From: Vampirovibrio chlorellavorus
Lineage (GTDB): Bacteria > Cyanobacteriota > Vampirovibrionia > Vampirovibrionales > Vampirovibrionaceae
Length of the DNA stretch: 64,000 nt
Assembly (NCBI RefSeq): GCF_003149375.1
Contig: NZ_QFWH01000003.1
Span: forward strand, 124,001-188,000
Reading direction: 5' to 3'
Notes under the pieces: model-generated
Told to the model about the DNA's origin: nothing
What the model saw: only the letters and a program-made list of their open reading frames with translations
The model's database searches: none
Part shown: piece by piece, positions 55,425 to 64,000 of the stretch
Numbering within the stretch: the stretch's first letter is position 1
Layout of the letters: the number at the start of each line of letters is the position of its first letter
Translations under genes and position numbers: made by a program

Positions 55425-56774
55425 ATGTTCACAAACCAATGCTCTAAATGTGGAGAGGTCTTTGAGACCAAGAATCCCAAGCGGGTGATTTGTCCCAACT
55501 GCCTGTACCCGGAAGGTGCGGCGCCCGGTGGACGTCCCAGTGGTCCTCCCCAGTACCAGCAGCCACAGCGTCCCTACCAGCCTCAGGGGGGATATGCCCC
55601 ACAAGGCGGCTACGGGCAACATGGTGGATATAATCCGCAAGGCGGTGGCGGGTATGGTCCGCCGCAAGGAGGAGGCTATCAACAGCGTCCTCAGGGGTAC
55701 GGCCCGCCGCAGGGTGGGTATCAGCAGCGTCCTCAAGGATACGGCCCGCCGCAAGGGGGCGGATACCAGCAGCGTCCACAGGGCGGCGGTTATGGCCCGC
55801 GTCCGGGTGGTCCACGTCCCGGTGGTTTTGGTGGCCCGCGTCCTGGTGGCCCACGCCCCGGTGGTTTTGGCGGTCCACGCCCGGGTGGCCCACGCCCCGG
55901 TGGTTTTGGGGGCCCCCGTCCGGGAGGACGTCCCGGTGGTTTCGGTGGCCCGCGTGGTGGACGCCCCGGTGGCCCGCCCAAGAAATTGCTGGTCACCAAA
56001 GAGCAGTTGATTGAGATTGAAAAGCTCTACAAGAATTGCTTGCCCCTGCCCAATCCGGATGTCCACGAGGTGATTGGCGAGCAGATTAATCTGGCGCCCA
56101 GCAAGGTATTTTTCGGAATTAATCTGGTGCGGGAAAAAATGCGCCTGCCCAAGCTGGAATACCCCAAGCGCAAGCTGGCGGTTACGCCCGAGCAATTAAT
56201 GGCCATTGAAACCCTCTATGAGCCGTATTTGCCTTTGCCGCCCTTGGGCATTCATAAAATTATTTCCAAGCAGTTGCGCATGGATGAGTGGCGGGTCCAC
56301 GTGGCCATCGGCCTCATTCGTAAAAACCGCAACTTGACCCGCTGGAACGAAGAACGGGATGATCTCCCGCCGGAGATGAAAGAGGCCCAGCAGCGTTCTC
56401 GGGAAGAGCGTGAGAAAGCGGAGCTTGAAAAAGCGGCAGCCAAAGCCCAGGCGGCCAAAGAGGCCGCTGAGCGTAAAGAGGCCAAAGTCTCTGAATCCGC
56501 TGAGGAAAGCGCCCCTGCTGAACCTGTTGTGGCGGTAAGCGCTGACGCCCCAGAGGCTGCTGAGGCCGCCGAAGAAGTGGTCGAAGCGGTTGTGGCCACC
56601 AAGCCAGCGCCCAAACCTCGGGCTACCCGTACTAAAAAAGCAGCGGTGGCCGAAGTGGTTGAGCTGTCCCCGGCGGACGACGGTGCGGACGCATCCGACG
56701 GTGAAACTGAGGAAGCCCCGGCCCCGGTGGCGAAACCCAAAGCGCGGGCCACTCGGGCCGCCAAAGAGAAATAA
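55425..56774 (+). CDS. Unrecognised zinc-ribbon, Gly/Pro-rich protein with a duplicated helical domain
   Basis: A 449-residue protein of four parts. (1) Residues 6-26: a zinc ribbon, CSKCGEVFETK then CPNC. (2) Residues 30-185: low-complexity sequence of GYGPPQGG/YQQRPQG units, then RPGGPRPGGFGGP units. (3) Residues 187-249 and 250-310: two copies of one domain (KLLVTKEQLIEIEKLY and KLAVTPEQLMAIETLY; LPLPNPDVHEVIGEQI and LPLPPLGIHKIISKQL). (4) Residues 320-449: an alanine/glutamate-rich helical tail ending in basic ATRTKKAA and ARATRAAKEK. Parts 1, 2 and 4 suggest nucleic-acid binding and possibly condensation. I do not recognise the duplicated domain. The gene has its own terminator and appears monocistronic. 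Confidence 0.85.
   Translation: MFTNQCSKCGEVFETKNPKRVICPNCLYPEGAAPGGRPSGPPQYQQPQRPYQPQGGYAPQGGYGQHGGYNPQGGGGYGPPQGGGYQQRPQGYGPPQGGYQQRPQGYGPPQGGGYQQRPQGGGYGPRPGGPRPGGFGGPRPGGPRPGGFGGPRPGGPRPGGFGGPRPGGRPGGFGGPRGGRPGGPPKKLLVTKEQLIEIEKLYKNCLPLPNPDVHEVIGEQINLAPSKVFFGINLVREKMRLPKLEYPKRKLAVTPEQLMAIETLYEPYLPLPPLGIHKIISKQLRMDEWRVHVAIGLIRKNRNLTRWNEERDDLPPEMKEAQQRSREEREKAELEKAAAKAQAAKEAAERKEAKVSESAEESAPAEPVVAVSADAPEAAEAAEEVVEAVVATKPAPKPRATRTKKAAVAEVVELSPADDGADASDGETEEAPAPVAKPKARATRAAKEK
55795..55975 (+). repeat. In-frame tandem repeats coding for RPGGPRPGGFGGP units
   Basis: Roughly 39-bp units are repeated about three times with a shorter fourth copy, with mainly third-position differences. This implies selection for the peptide and repeat expansion. 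Related GPPQGG/YQQRPQG units lie just upstream (about 55650-55790). Confidence 0.85.
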
Positions 56775-56807
56775 ATTTCTCTGGCTACCATTTTCTCGAA
56801 AATACTG

Positions 56808-56850
56808 ATAATCAGGCTGTCCTCTTTAAGTAGGATGGCCTGATTTGTTG
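56808..56850 (+). terminator. Terminator of the zinc-ribbon gene
   Basis: Arms AATCAGGCTGTCCT and AGGATGGCCTGATT form a long stem, followed by TTGTTGTT. It starts about 35 bp after the stop. Confidence 0.75.
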
Positions 56851-56901
56851 TTACGAAGGTCTTTCTCTATACCCTTCTCTGTCTGTGGGTTGGATGCCCA
56901 T

Positions 56902-56937
56902 CAAAAAAGCCGCCTCTGGTAATAGAGACGGCCTTAA
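56902..56937 (-). terminator. Terminator of apt
   Basis: On the minus strand GGCCGTCTCT and AGAGGCGGC pair around ATTACC and are followed by TTTTTT. It is 25 bp after the apt stop. Confidence 0.85.
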
Positions 56938-56959
56938 AGAGAAAATTCCGAGTTTGTGT

Positions 56960-57505
56960 CTAGAACTGGATCATGGCGTGGGTGTGTACCAGCGTGGGGA
57001 GTTGCTCCCGACCGTGCAGGAACTCCAGTTCAATCAGGAATTGAATGCTGACCAGTTCGGCCTTCAGCTTTTCCAGCAATTTGCAGGAAGCGGCAGCGGT
57101 ACCGCCGGTGGCCAGCAAGTCGTCAATCAAGGCCACCCGAGCGCCCGGCTCCACGGCATCGGCGTGGATTTCAATGGTGTCGGTGCCGTATTCCAGGTCA
57201 TACTCGTGTTGCTCAACCAGACCCGGCAATTTGCCCTTTTTACGGATGGGAATAAAGCCAGCGCCCAGTTTGTAAGCCAGCGCGGCGCCCAAAATAAAGC
57301 CACGGGACTCAATGCCCGCCACGTATTGAATCTTTTTATCTTTCAGCTGGTAGTAGAAATAGTCCACCACCTGATTGAGCAAGACGGGGTCTTTAAGAAC
57401 CGGGGTAATGTCCTTGAACAAGATGCCGGGCTTGGGGAAGTCGGGAATTTCACGGATCGCCGCCTTGATTTTGTCAACGGCGATATGCTCCTGAGTGGTT
57501 GGCAT
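56960..57505 (-). CDS. apt: Adenine phosphoribosyltransferase
   Basis: A 181-residue purine-salvage enzyme that makes AMP from adenine and PRPP. IREIPDFPKPGILFKDITPV is the adenine-site region and VALIDDLLATGGTAAA is the PRPP-binding loop. GIESRGFILGAALAYKLGAG is also present. It lies downstream of recJ on the same strand, 64 bp away, and has its own terminator. Confidence 0.96.
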   Translation of the reverse strand: MPTTQEHIAVDKIKAAIREIPDFPKPGILFKDITPVLKDPVLLNQVVDYFYYQLKDKKIQYVAGIESRGFILGAALAYKLGAGFIPIRKKGKLPGLVEQHEYDLEYGTDTIEIHADAVEPGARVALIDDLLATGGTAAASCKLLEKLKAELVSIQFLIELEFLHGREQLPTLVHTHAMIQF

Positions 57506-57569
57506 GAGTGCGGGGTTCCTGTCGCTTCTGATTAATGACTGAGAGTTGAAACTTGCGAATTCAGTGTGA

Positions 57570-60236
57570 TTACACTGGGGCTGAGACCTCTGGCTGCGAG
57601 CCTGGCTCGTAATTGATCGCGGAGGCCATCAGGGCCGTTGATGAATTTAACACAAAGTCACTCAATATGGATGCGTTCAATGTGGATTTAATGGTGGCAA
57701 TGGGGGTTTTGAGAACCCAGGCCCGGAATTTGCCGACTTCTTTCAGGGCTTGCTGGAAAACGGCATACTCCAGCCGTCGGGTGATGTCCTCCTGACTGCT
57801 GGCGTTTTGGGGGAGGAGCCTCACTTGTAGTTTCTGCAAATTGCCAGTTTCGGCGACACAGCTTTCCAACAGGTTCAGTTTTTCCAGCAGCATCAGACCG
57901 TGGGTGACCACCGCTTCGGTGGTGGCCAGCTGAGAAGCGAATGCAGGGACTTCCAGCACCTGGCTTTCCTCGCCCCGACGCAAAATCTGCACAATCAGCT
58001 TCAGATAATTCTGCTCGGAGGCAAAAATGGGCACGCTTTGGTATTTTCCGCCCACCAGATGAATGACCTCGGGCCGAACCCGCTTGAGCAGAGCCTGAAA
58101 GCTCTCCGCTGAAGGGGGCAAGTCCCACAAAATGAGTTCCTGAGCTGGGGTTAATTGAGTGCGGGTTTTCAGTAGACTTTCATTCAGGAAGGGAATATCC
58201 GGCTTTTTACCCTCGTGATAGATCAAAACGCTGCGTTGATCCTGCAAAGGCAGCATCAATTGCCCAATGAACACATCAATGGATTCCCGCCCCCGGTGAT
58301 CAATCCATTGGGGCCCGCTGGGTTGGCTCTCGGACTCTGCCTGTGAGGGGACGGTTTTAACGATCGTTGTCACTTCGGGCTTGAGGGCTGCCACCTTGGC
58401 TGGCTGGACGGCTGTTTGGGCGGGCTCAATTGCCGGAGCGTTTTGGGTTTCGGTACTGAGTCTGGCGGCCTGATCGGTTTTGTAATCTTCAATAATCAAC
58501 TGGACTTTGGTGGTGCCATTAAAGCTGTTGAGCCCCGGAACCACTACAAAGCTGTAGGGGGCTCGGGCGTCAAAGCGCTCTTTGCGGCCAAAGTTCCAGA
58601 TGATGGCCTCCAGCGGGGTGTTGGATTCCCCTTTTTGGCCGTTTGGATTGGCCAGCACCAGCTTGATATGCCGTTCGTCCTCGCCCATAAAGCGTTGGGC
58701 GGCCACATTCACATTCTCCAGCACGAATTTGGGCGACGGGTTTGCCATGCCAAAGGGGGCCAGCTTGTCGATGAGCGTGAGCAGGTGGGGATTAACCTGG
58801 CTCCAGACCAGCTTGGCGTCCACTTCCACTGACGGGCGCATCTGTTCCTCGGTAATTTTGGCTTGGCAGATCTGGTGCAAGTCTCGCTTGAAGGCCTCTA
58901 GTCGATCCAGCTTCAGGGCAAAGCCACCCGCTCCCGCGTGGCCGCCAAACCCCAAAAAGTAGCGCTCCAGGGCCAACAGTTCGTCATGCAGGTGAAACCC
59001 CGGAATCGAGCGCGCCGAACAGCGCACCTCGGCCTTGCTCTCATCGACCACCATCATGAACACCGGCACATGGTACTTTTCAATCAGCCGGGAAGCCACA
59101 ATGCCGATGATACCCGGGTTCCAGTCCGGGCTGGCCAGTATGATGGCCCGTTTGTCATCCAGACCGCCGCTTTTTTGCAAATGCGCTTCGGCTTCCAGAT
59201 AGGTCTGATCGCAGAGATCCCGGCGCTTGCGATTTAAAAACTCCAAGTGGGCGGCAATGACCCGGATGCGCTCCGGGTCTTGCGAGGTAATCAGCTCCAC
59301 CCCCTGATCGGCCCGTTCCAGCCGGCCTAAGGCATTCAAGCGGGGGCCAATGGTGAAGCCCAGCGTCTCACTGGTAATGGGGGCGTCGGCCTTGGCTCCC
59401 GCCTGCTCCAGGATTTCGTTAAAGCCGGGACGCTGTCTGCGGTTCAGAACCTGCAAGCCCCGGTACACCAGCCAGCGGTTTTCATGCACCAGCGGCACCA
59501 TATCTACCACCGTGCCTACGGCCACAATGTCCAGCAGGCTTTCGGCGGCCCGTTGGGCTTCATCGGCGGGCATGGATTTTTCCAGCAGAATTTCACACAG
59601 TTTATAGGCCACCCCGGCGCCGCACAGGTGCCCCATGGGGTGGTTGGCATCCACTTCCGTCAAAAGCCGTTGAGAGTTGATATTGGCCAGCGCCGGGGGC
59701 AAATTTTCCGGCAGGGCGTGGTGATCGGTGACGATGGTGTCCACACCCAGCCCGTTGAGCAGGCTGACTTCCGGAAAGTTGGTAATGCCGGTGTCCGTGG
59801 TGATGACCAGCTTGAGTTTGCGGGAGCTGGTCAGGCGAACCAGCGCCGCGGTGTTTAAACCGTGTCCTTCTGTGGCCCGATCCGGGATATAAAAGCTGAC
59901 GTTGGCCTTCAGGTGCTTTTTCAGCGTTTCATACAGTACAGACGTCCCGGTAATGCCGTCCACATCAAAATCCCCGTAAATGAGGATGGGCTCCTGAGCC
60001 TCAATAGCCTTGAGGATGCGGTTGACGGCGGGCTCCATATCCGGCAGGGCCCAGCCGCTGGTGGGTTGATAATCTTGCAGGTTTAAAAAGGCCCGAATGT
60101 CATCCGGGGTGCGTAAGCCCCGGTTGGCCAGCAATTGGGCAAGAAGGGGTGAGCCTTCCGTAGCGTCCAGAATCTCTTGGGGGAATGGGGTGCCTGATTG
60201 GTGGATATGGTCTCGGAACTGCCAGATAGAAGCCAA
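57570..60236 (-). CDS. recJ: Single-strand DNA exonuclease RecJ
   Basis: An 888-residue DHH-family nuclease acting 5' to 3' in recombination and repair. The motifs are YGDFDVDGITGTSVLY, TTDTGITNF, VTDHHALPENLPPA and the DHHA1 part with GGHAGAGGFAL. The catalytic core plus OB fold ends near residue 590. About 300 more residues follow, with a proline/valine linker (APAIEPAQTAVQPAK) and a separate C-terminal domain. This is longer than the E. coli enzyme (577) and resembles RecJ forms with added C-terminal domains. The upstream region holds 10-bp direct repeats. Confidence 0.95.
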   Translation of the reverse strand: MASIWQFRDHIHQSGTPFPQEILDATEGSPLLAQLLANRGLRTPDDIRAFLNLQDYQPTSGWALPDMEPAVNRILKAIEAQEPILIYGDFDVDGITGTSVLYETLKKHLKANVSFYIPDRATEGHGLNTAALVRLTSSRKLKLVITTDTGITNFPEVSLLNGLGVDTIVTDHHALPENLPPALANINSQRLLTEVDANHPMGHLCGAGVAYKLCEILLEKSMPADEAQRAAESLLDIVAVGTVVDMVPLVHENRWLVYRGLQVLNRRQRPGFNEILEQAGAKADAPITSETLGFTIGPRLNALGRLERADQGVELITSQDPERIRVIAAHLEFLNRKRRDLCDQTYLEAEAHLQKSGGLDDKRAIILASPDWNPGIIGIVASRLIEKYHVPVFMMVVDESKAEVRCSARSIPGFHLHDELLALERYFLGFGGHAGAGGFALKLDRLEAFKRDLHQICQAKITEEQMRPSVEVDAKLVWSQVNPHLLTLIDKLAPFGMANPSPKFVLENVNVAAQRFMGEDERHIKLVLANPNGQKGESNTPLEAIIWNFGRKERFDARAPYSFVVVPGLNSFNGTTKVQLIIEDYKTDQAARLSTETQNAPAIEPAQTAVQPAKVAALKPEVTTIVKTVPSQAESESQPSGPQWIDHRGRESIDVFIGQLMLPLQDQRSVLIYHEGKKPDIPFLNESLLKTRTQLTPAQELILWDLPPSAESFQALLKRVRPEVIHLVGGKYQSVPIFASEQNYLKLIVQILRRGEESQVLEVPAFASQLATTEAVVTHGLMLLEKLNLLESCVAETGNLQKLQVRLLPQNASSQEDITRRLEYAVFQQALKEVGKFRAWVLKTPIATIKSTLNASILSDFVLNSSTALMASAINYEPGSQPEVSAPV

Positions 60237-60342
60237 GTGGAAATCTCCTGTGGGTGAGCGTGATTCAGAATTGCCCTGTTTCTATTGTACGCCCTGCCAC
60301 TATTTGCGATACGAGTAGCAGCTTAAAAGGCCAATGATCACG

Positions 60343-60372
60343 GATACAAACCGATACAAACAGTTACAAAAA
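60343..60372. repeat. Three tandem 10-bp repeats upstream of recJ
   Basis: GATACAAAC occurs at 60343-60351 and 60353-60361, followed by GTTACAAAAAC at 60363-60372. A 10-bp period places the units on one face of DNA. They lie about 110-140 bp before the recJ start. Confidence 0.5.
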
Positions 60373-60456
60373 CCGGTTCGTACAATCCAGAAACAGCATA
60401 CCCGAGGCATCTCTGAGTTGAACACAGGACAATGCTCGGTTTTTCAAACCCAGTCG

Positions 60457-60837
60457 CTAGTGTTTGGGAGACTTTGGCTCCGGGCTTGATGCCTGAGACT
60501 CATCAGCCTGCGTTTCCAGCGGGGCCGCCACGGGAGAATCCAGGGATTTGGCGGTGGCGTCCTTGGCTGATTTGCCAGCTTTGCTGGCGTTGGGTTTCAC
60601 GAATTCCAGCTGGATTTCCGGCTTGAAGACCATTTTCAGGATGACCAGCACAATCCCCCACAGCAAGAATCCTTGATACAGGTTGATTTCAGGGCCTTTG
60701 ACCCCTTCAAAAACCAGAGCGTTCCACAGAACCATCATGAAGGAGGCCGGGAGGGCCAGAAATACCAGCACAATGCCCAAAATGGCCAACAAGAACACCA
60801 AGACGCTGGAAAGCCCCCGGAAGTGAAATACGTGCAT
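60457..60837 (-). CDS. Small unrecognised membrane protein
   Basis: A 126-residue protein with two hydrophobic helices (SVLVFLLAILGIVLVFLAL and LYQGFLLWGIVLVILKMVF) and a polar, Lys/Ser/Pro-rich C-terminal tail of about 50 residues (SKAGKSAKDATAKSL, SQASSPEPKSPKH). I do not recognise the family. The N-terminal MHVFHFRGLSSVL suggests the start at ATG 60837, with GGAGAAA upstream. It lies between ligA and recJ on the same strand. Confidence 0.7.
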   Translation of the reverse strand: MHVFHFRGLSSVLVFLLAILGIVLVFLALPASFMMVLWNALVFEGVKGPEINLYQGFLLWGIVLVILKMVFKPEIQLEFVKPNASKAGKSAKDATAKSLDSPVAAPLETQADESQASSPEPKSPKH

Positions 60838-60961
60838 GAATGGTTTCTCCAATTTACCTGCCGGTCACTGTGGTTGGCCAAGAATTGGCATTAACTCTTT
60901 TCGGTGCCGGAGGAACGCTTTACGGATGGGGAAAAGGGACGGGTTGGATGAGTCGGACCAC

Positions 60962-63100
<2,139 letters not shown>

Positions 63101-63218
63101 TCAGAACTTTCAGAATTTGGGAGTGTACATTTTAAATGCCTTTGGGTATAGTTTCATCCACAGGTTGTGGAAACGTTTTTTTAAACGCTTCCGTCCCTTC
63201 CCAGGGAAACCCTCTGTT

Positions 63219-63309
63219 GGAGCGGTGTCCGAGTGGTTTAAGGTGCAGTCCTGGAAAGACTGTGTTGGTCTAAAGCCAACCGGGAGTTCGAATCTCCCCC
63301 GCTCCGCCA
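63219..63309 (+). tRNA. tRNA-Ser (anticodon GGA)
   Basis: A 91-nt cloverleaf with acceptor GGAGCGG/CCGCTCC, a G discriminator and encoded CCA. The anticodon loop TCCTGGAAAGA gives GGA. The long variable arm (TGTTGGTCTAAAGCCAAC) and the T-arm GGGAGTTCGAATCTCCC are typical of serine tRNAs. A T7 run starts two bases after CCA. Confidence 0.97.
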
Positions 63310-63357
63310 CTTTTTTTCGTGTTCGTGTATCCTTCCCTTTTTCTGGGTTCATTCTTT

Positions 63358-63385
63358 TGTCTACCAATTAATGAATTGGTAGACA
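63358..63385. repeat. 28-bp perfect inverted repeat (copy 2)
   Basis: Arms TGTCTACCAATT and AATTGGTAGACA around AATG. It has the same length, the same TGT/ACA ends and the same AATT-xATG-AATT centre as the element at 12353-12380, with matched substitutions between the two arms. Confidence 0.8.
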
Positions 63386-63400
63386 CACCTCGGCAGGTAC

Positions 63401-63420
63401 GCCTACTTTAATATGTAGGC
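63401..63420. repeat. Inverted repeat GCCTAC-N8-GTAGGC
   Basis: A 6-bp-arm inverted repeat with an AT-only spacer TTTAATAT, 15 bp after the 28-bp element. Confidence 0.55.
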
Positions 63421-63452
63421 TTAATCTGCAAAAACGGCGCGCACGATGGTTA

Positions 63453-63474
63453 TTGATCGGTAGTTGTCGATCAA
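63453..63474. repeat. Inverted repeat TTGATCG-N8-CGATCAA
   Basis: A 7-bp-arm inverted repeat, third in a row after tRNA-Ser. Another TTGATGATCAA-like palindrome follows at about 63479. The 63310-63720 stretch holds no other supportable gene. Confidence 0.55.
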
Positions 63475-63720
63475 TGGTTGATGATCAAGAGTCCAGCTTC
63501 AAGGCTCGTGCTTCAAGTGGAATCCCCTCTAAAAACGCTGTTTCAAATCCCAGTGTGCAAATCCCGGTCTTCAAGTCCAGTGTCCTGGAAGGTACAGGTT
63601 CGAGGGACAGCGCATGGCACCCCATGAAGTCCTTTCCTCTGGCGGCTGATGCGAGAACCGGGCTGGCTGGAACGTCGTCTTTGAATTGGTTTTTCTCTGT
63701 TTGTATCAGGAGGTTTGGCA

Positions 63721-64000
63721 ATGATTACTTTGGGTAACGCGCTTCGGTTTGGGGGACATCATAGTCAGGAGACCCTGCGGACCAGTCGATTCTTGTTGGG
63801 CTCTCCGGTCGCTTCTATTGGCAGCCCCTTTGGTAGCGATGTGTCCCTGTCCTCCAGACGCAGTGAGTCTCTGGAGCGATCCCCCAGAGGGGAGCGGAAA
63901 CCGGCTGTCAGGGGCGAATTAACCAAGCTCGCATATCAACAGGCCATTCACAGTACGCAAGCCTACATGGCCCAAACGCTGAAGCTGGTGAACATGATGA
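63721..64000 (+). CDS. Unrecognised protein, N-terminal part (cut by window end)
   Basis: An open frame of 93 codons running off the window. It starts at ATG 63721, eight to nine bases after a perfect AGGAGG, so translation is well supported. The N-terminus (MITLGNALRFGGHHSQ) is followed by a Ser/Gly/Arg-rich linker (SVASIGSPFG-like and SSRRSESLERS) and the beginning of a helical region (LAYQQAIHSTQAYMAQTLKL). No family was recognised. The style resembles the disordered proteins at 26-30 kb. Confidence 0.65.
   Translation, partial: MITLGNALRFGGHHSQETLRTSRFLLGSPVASIGSPFGSDVSLSSRRSESLERSPRGERKPAVRGELTKLAYQQAIHSTQAYMAQTLKLVNMM

Noticed and set aside
55560-55985. Regular repeats considered as a CRISPR array or minisatellite
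   Set aside because: The units are in frame, without unique spacers, and encode PQGG and RPGGFGGP peptides inside a long gene.
63453-63737. 94-codon plus-strand frame after tRNA-Ser
   Set aside because: Low-complexity translation without a Shine-Dalgarno site; it overlaps the well-supported start at 63721.

Overview
The window looks like a chromosomal segment of a Gram-negative (diderm) bacterium on, or close to, the cyanobacterial line but without photosynthesis genes. A Vampirovibrio/Melainabacteria-type organism is my best guess. The main reason is the ATP synthase operon at 33.8-40.3 kb: AtpZ, AtpI, a, c, b', b, delta, alpha and gamma lie in one run with no beta or epsilon genes, which is the cyanobacterial arrangement. 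The diderm envelope is inferred from a TpsB-type outer-membrane transporter. MurE carries the meso-diaminopimelate signature. No rRNA operon, insertion sequence, prophage or CRISPR array was seen. There are two tRNA genes (Ala-TGC and Ser-GGA).

Layout. 0-7.4 kb: surface-glycan genes: a pseudaminic-acid-type start (PseB 3' end, PseC, an SpsF-type nucleotidyltransferase), an MsbA-like exporter, an unrecognised protein, and a TPR-glycosyltransferase gene split by a frameshift. 7.4-9.3 kb: a gene-poor, apparently decaying stretch with a frameshifted ATP-grasp ligase and a small peptide gene ahead of it, then an AT-hook protein. 9.8-12.2 kb: AI-2E-type membrane protein, DUF2721 protein, retropepsin-like protease. 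12.5-16.9 kb: a divergent two-partner-secretion pair. 17.1-26.0 kb: a thioredoxin-fold protein, then a tightly packed seven-gene fatty-acid modification operon (desaturase, flavoprotein, DUF1365, CFA synthase, DUF1475, DUF1295, second CFA-like methyltransferase) followed by an MTA/SAH-type deaminase. 26.1-30.0 kb: three unrecognised low-complexity proteins. 30.0-33.2 kb: SecA. 33.8-40.3 kb: ATP synthase. 40.6-43.3 kb: YajQ, a 52-residue membrane protein, RimO. 43.6-53.2 kb: a shortened division/cell-wall cluster (FtsL-like, FtsI, MurE, MurC, MurB, Ddl, FtsQ) ending in DapB. 53.3-55.0 kb: two-subunit serine dehydratase. 55.4-56.8 kb: an unusual zinc-ribbon/low-complexity protein with an internal domain duplication. 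57-63 kb: Apt, RecJ, a small membrane protein, LigA. 63.2-64 kb: tRNA-Ser, a cluster of inverted repeats and the start of an unrecognised gene.

How it fits together. The fatty-acid operon has a good promoter flanked by two TACC-N4-GGTA sites, so a dedicated regulator is likely. Its two SAM-dependent enzymes make S-adenosylhomocysteine, which the next gene's product could help clear. The best candidates for undescribed biology are the zinc-ribbon protein at 55.4 kb, a pair of 28-bp perfect inverted repeats of the same design 51 kb apart, the two-partner-secretion partner without a visible TPS domain, and the peptide/ATP-grasp locus at 7.7-8.7 kb. All functional statements come from reading sequence motifs; no database search was run.
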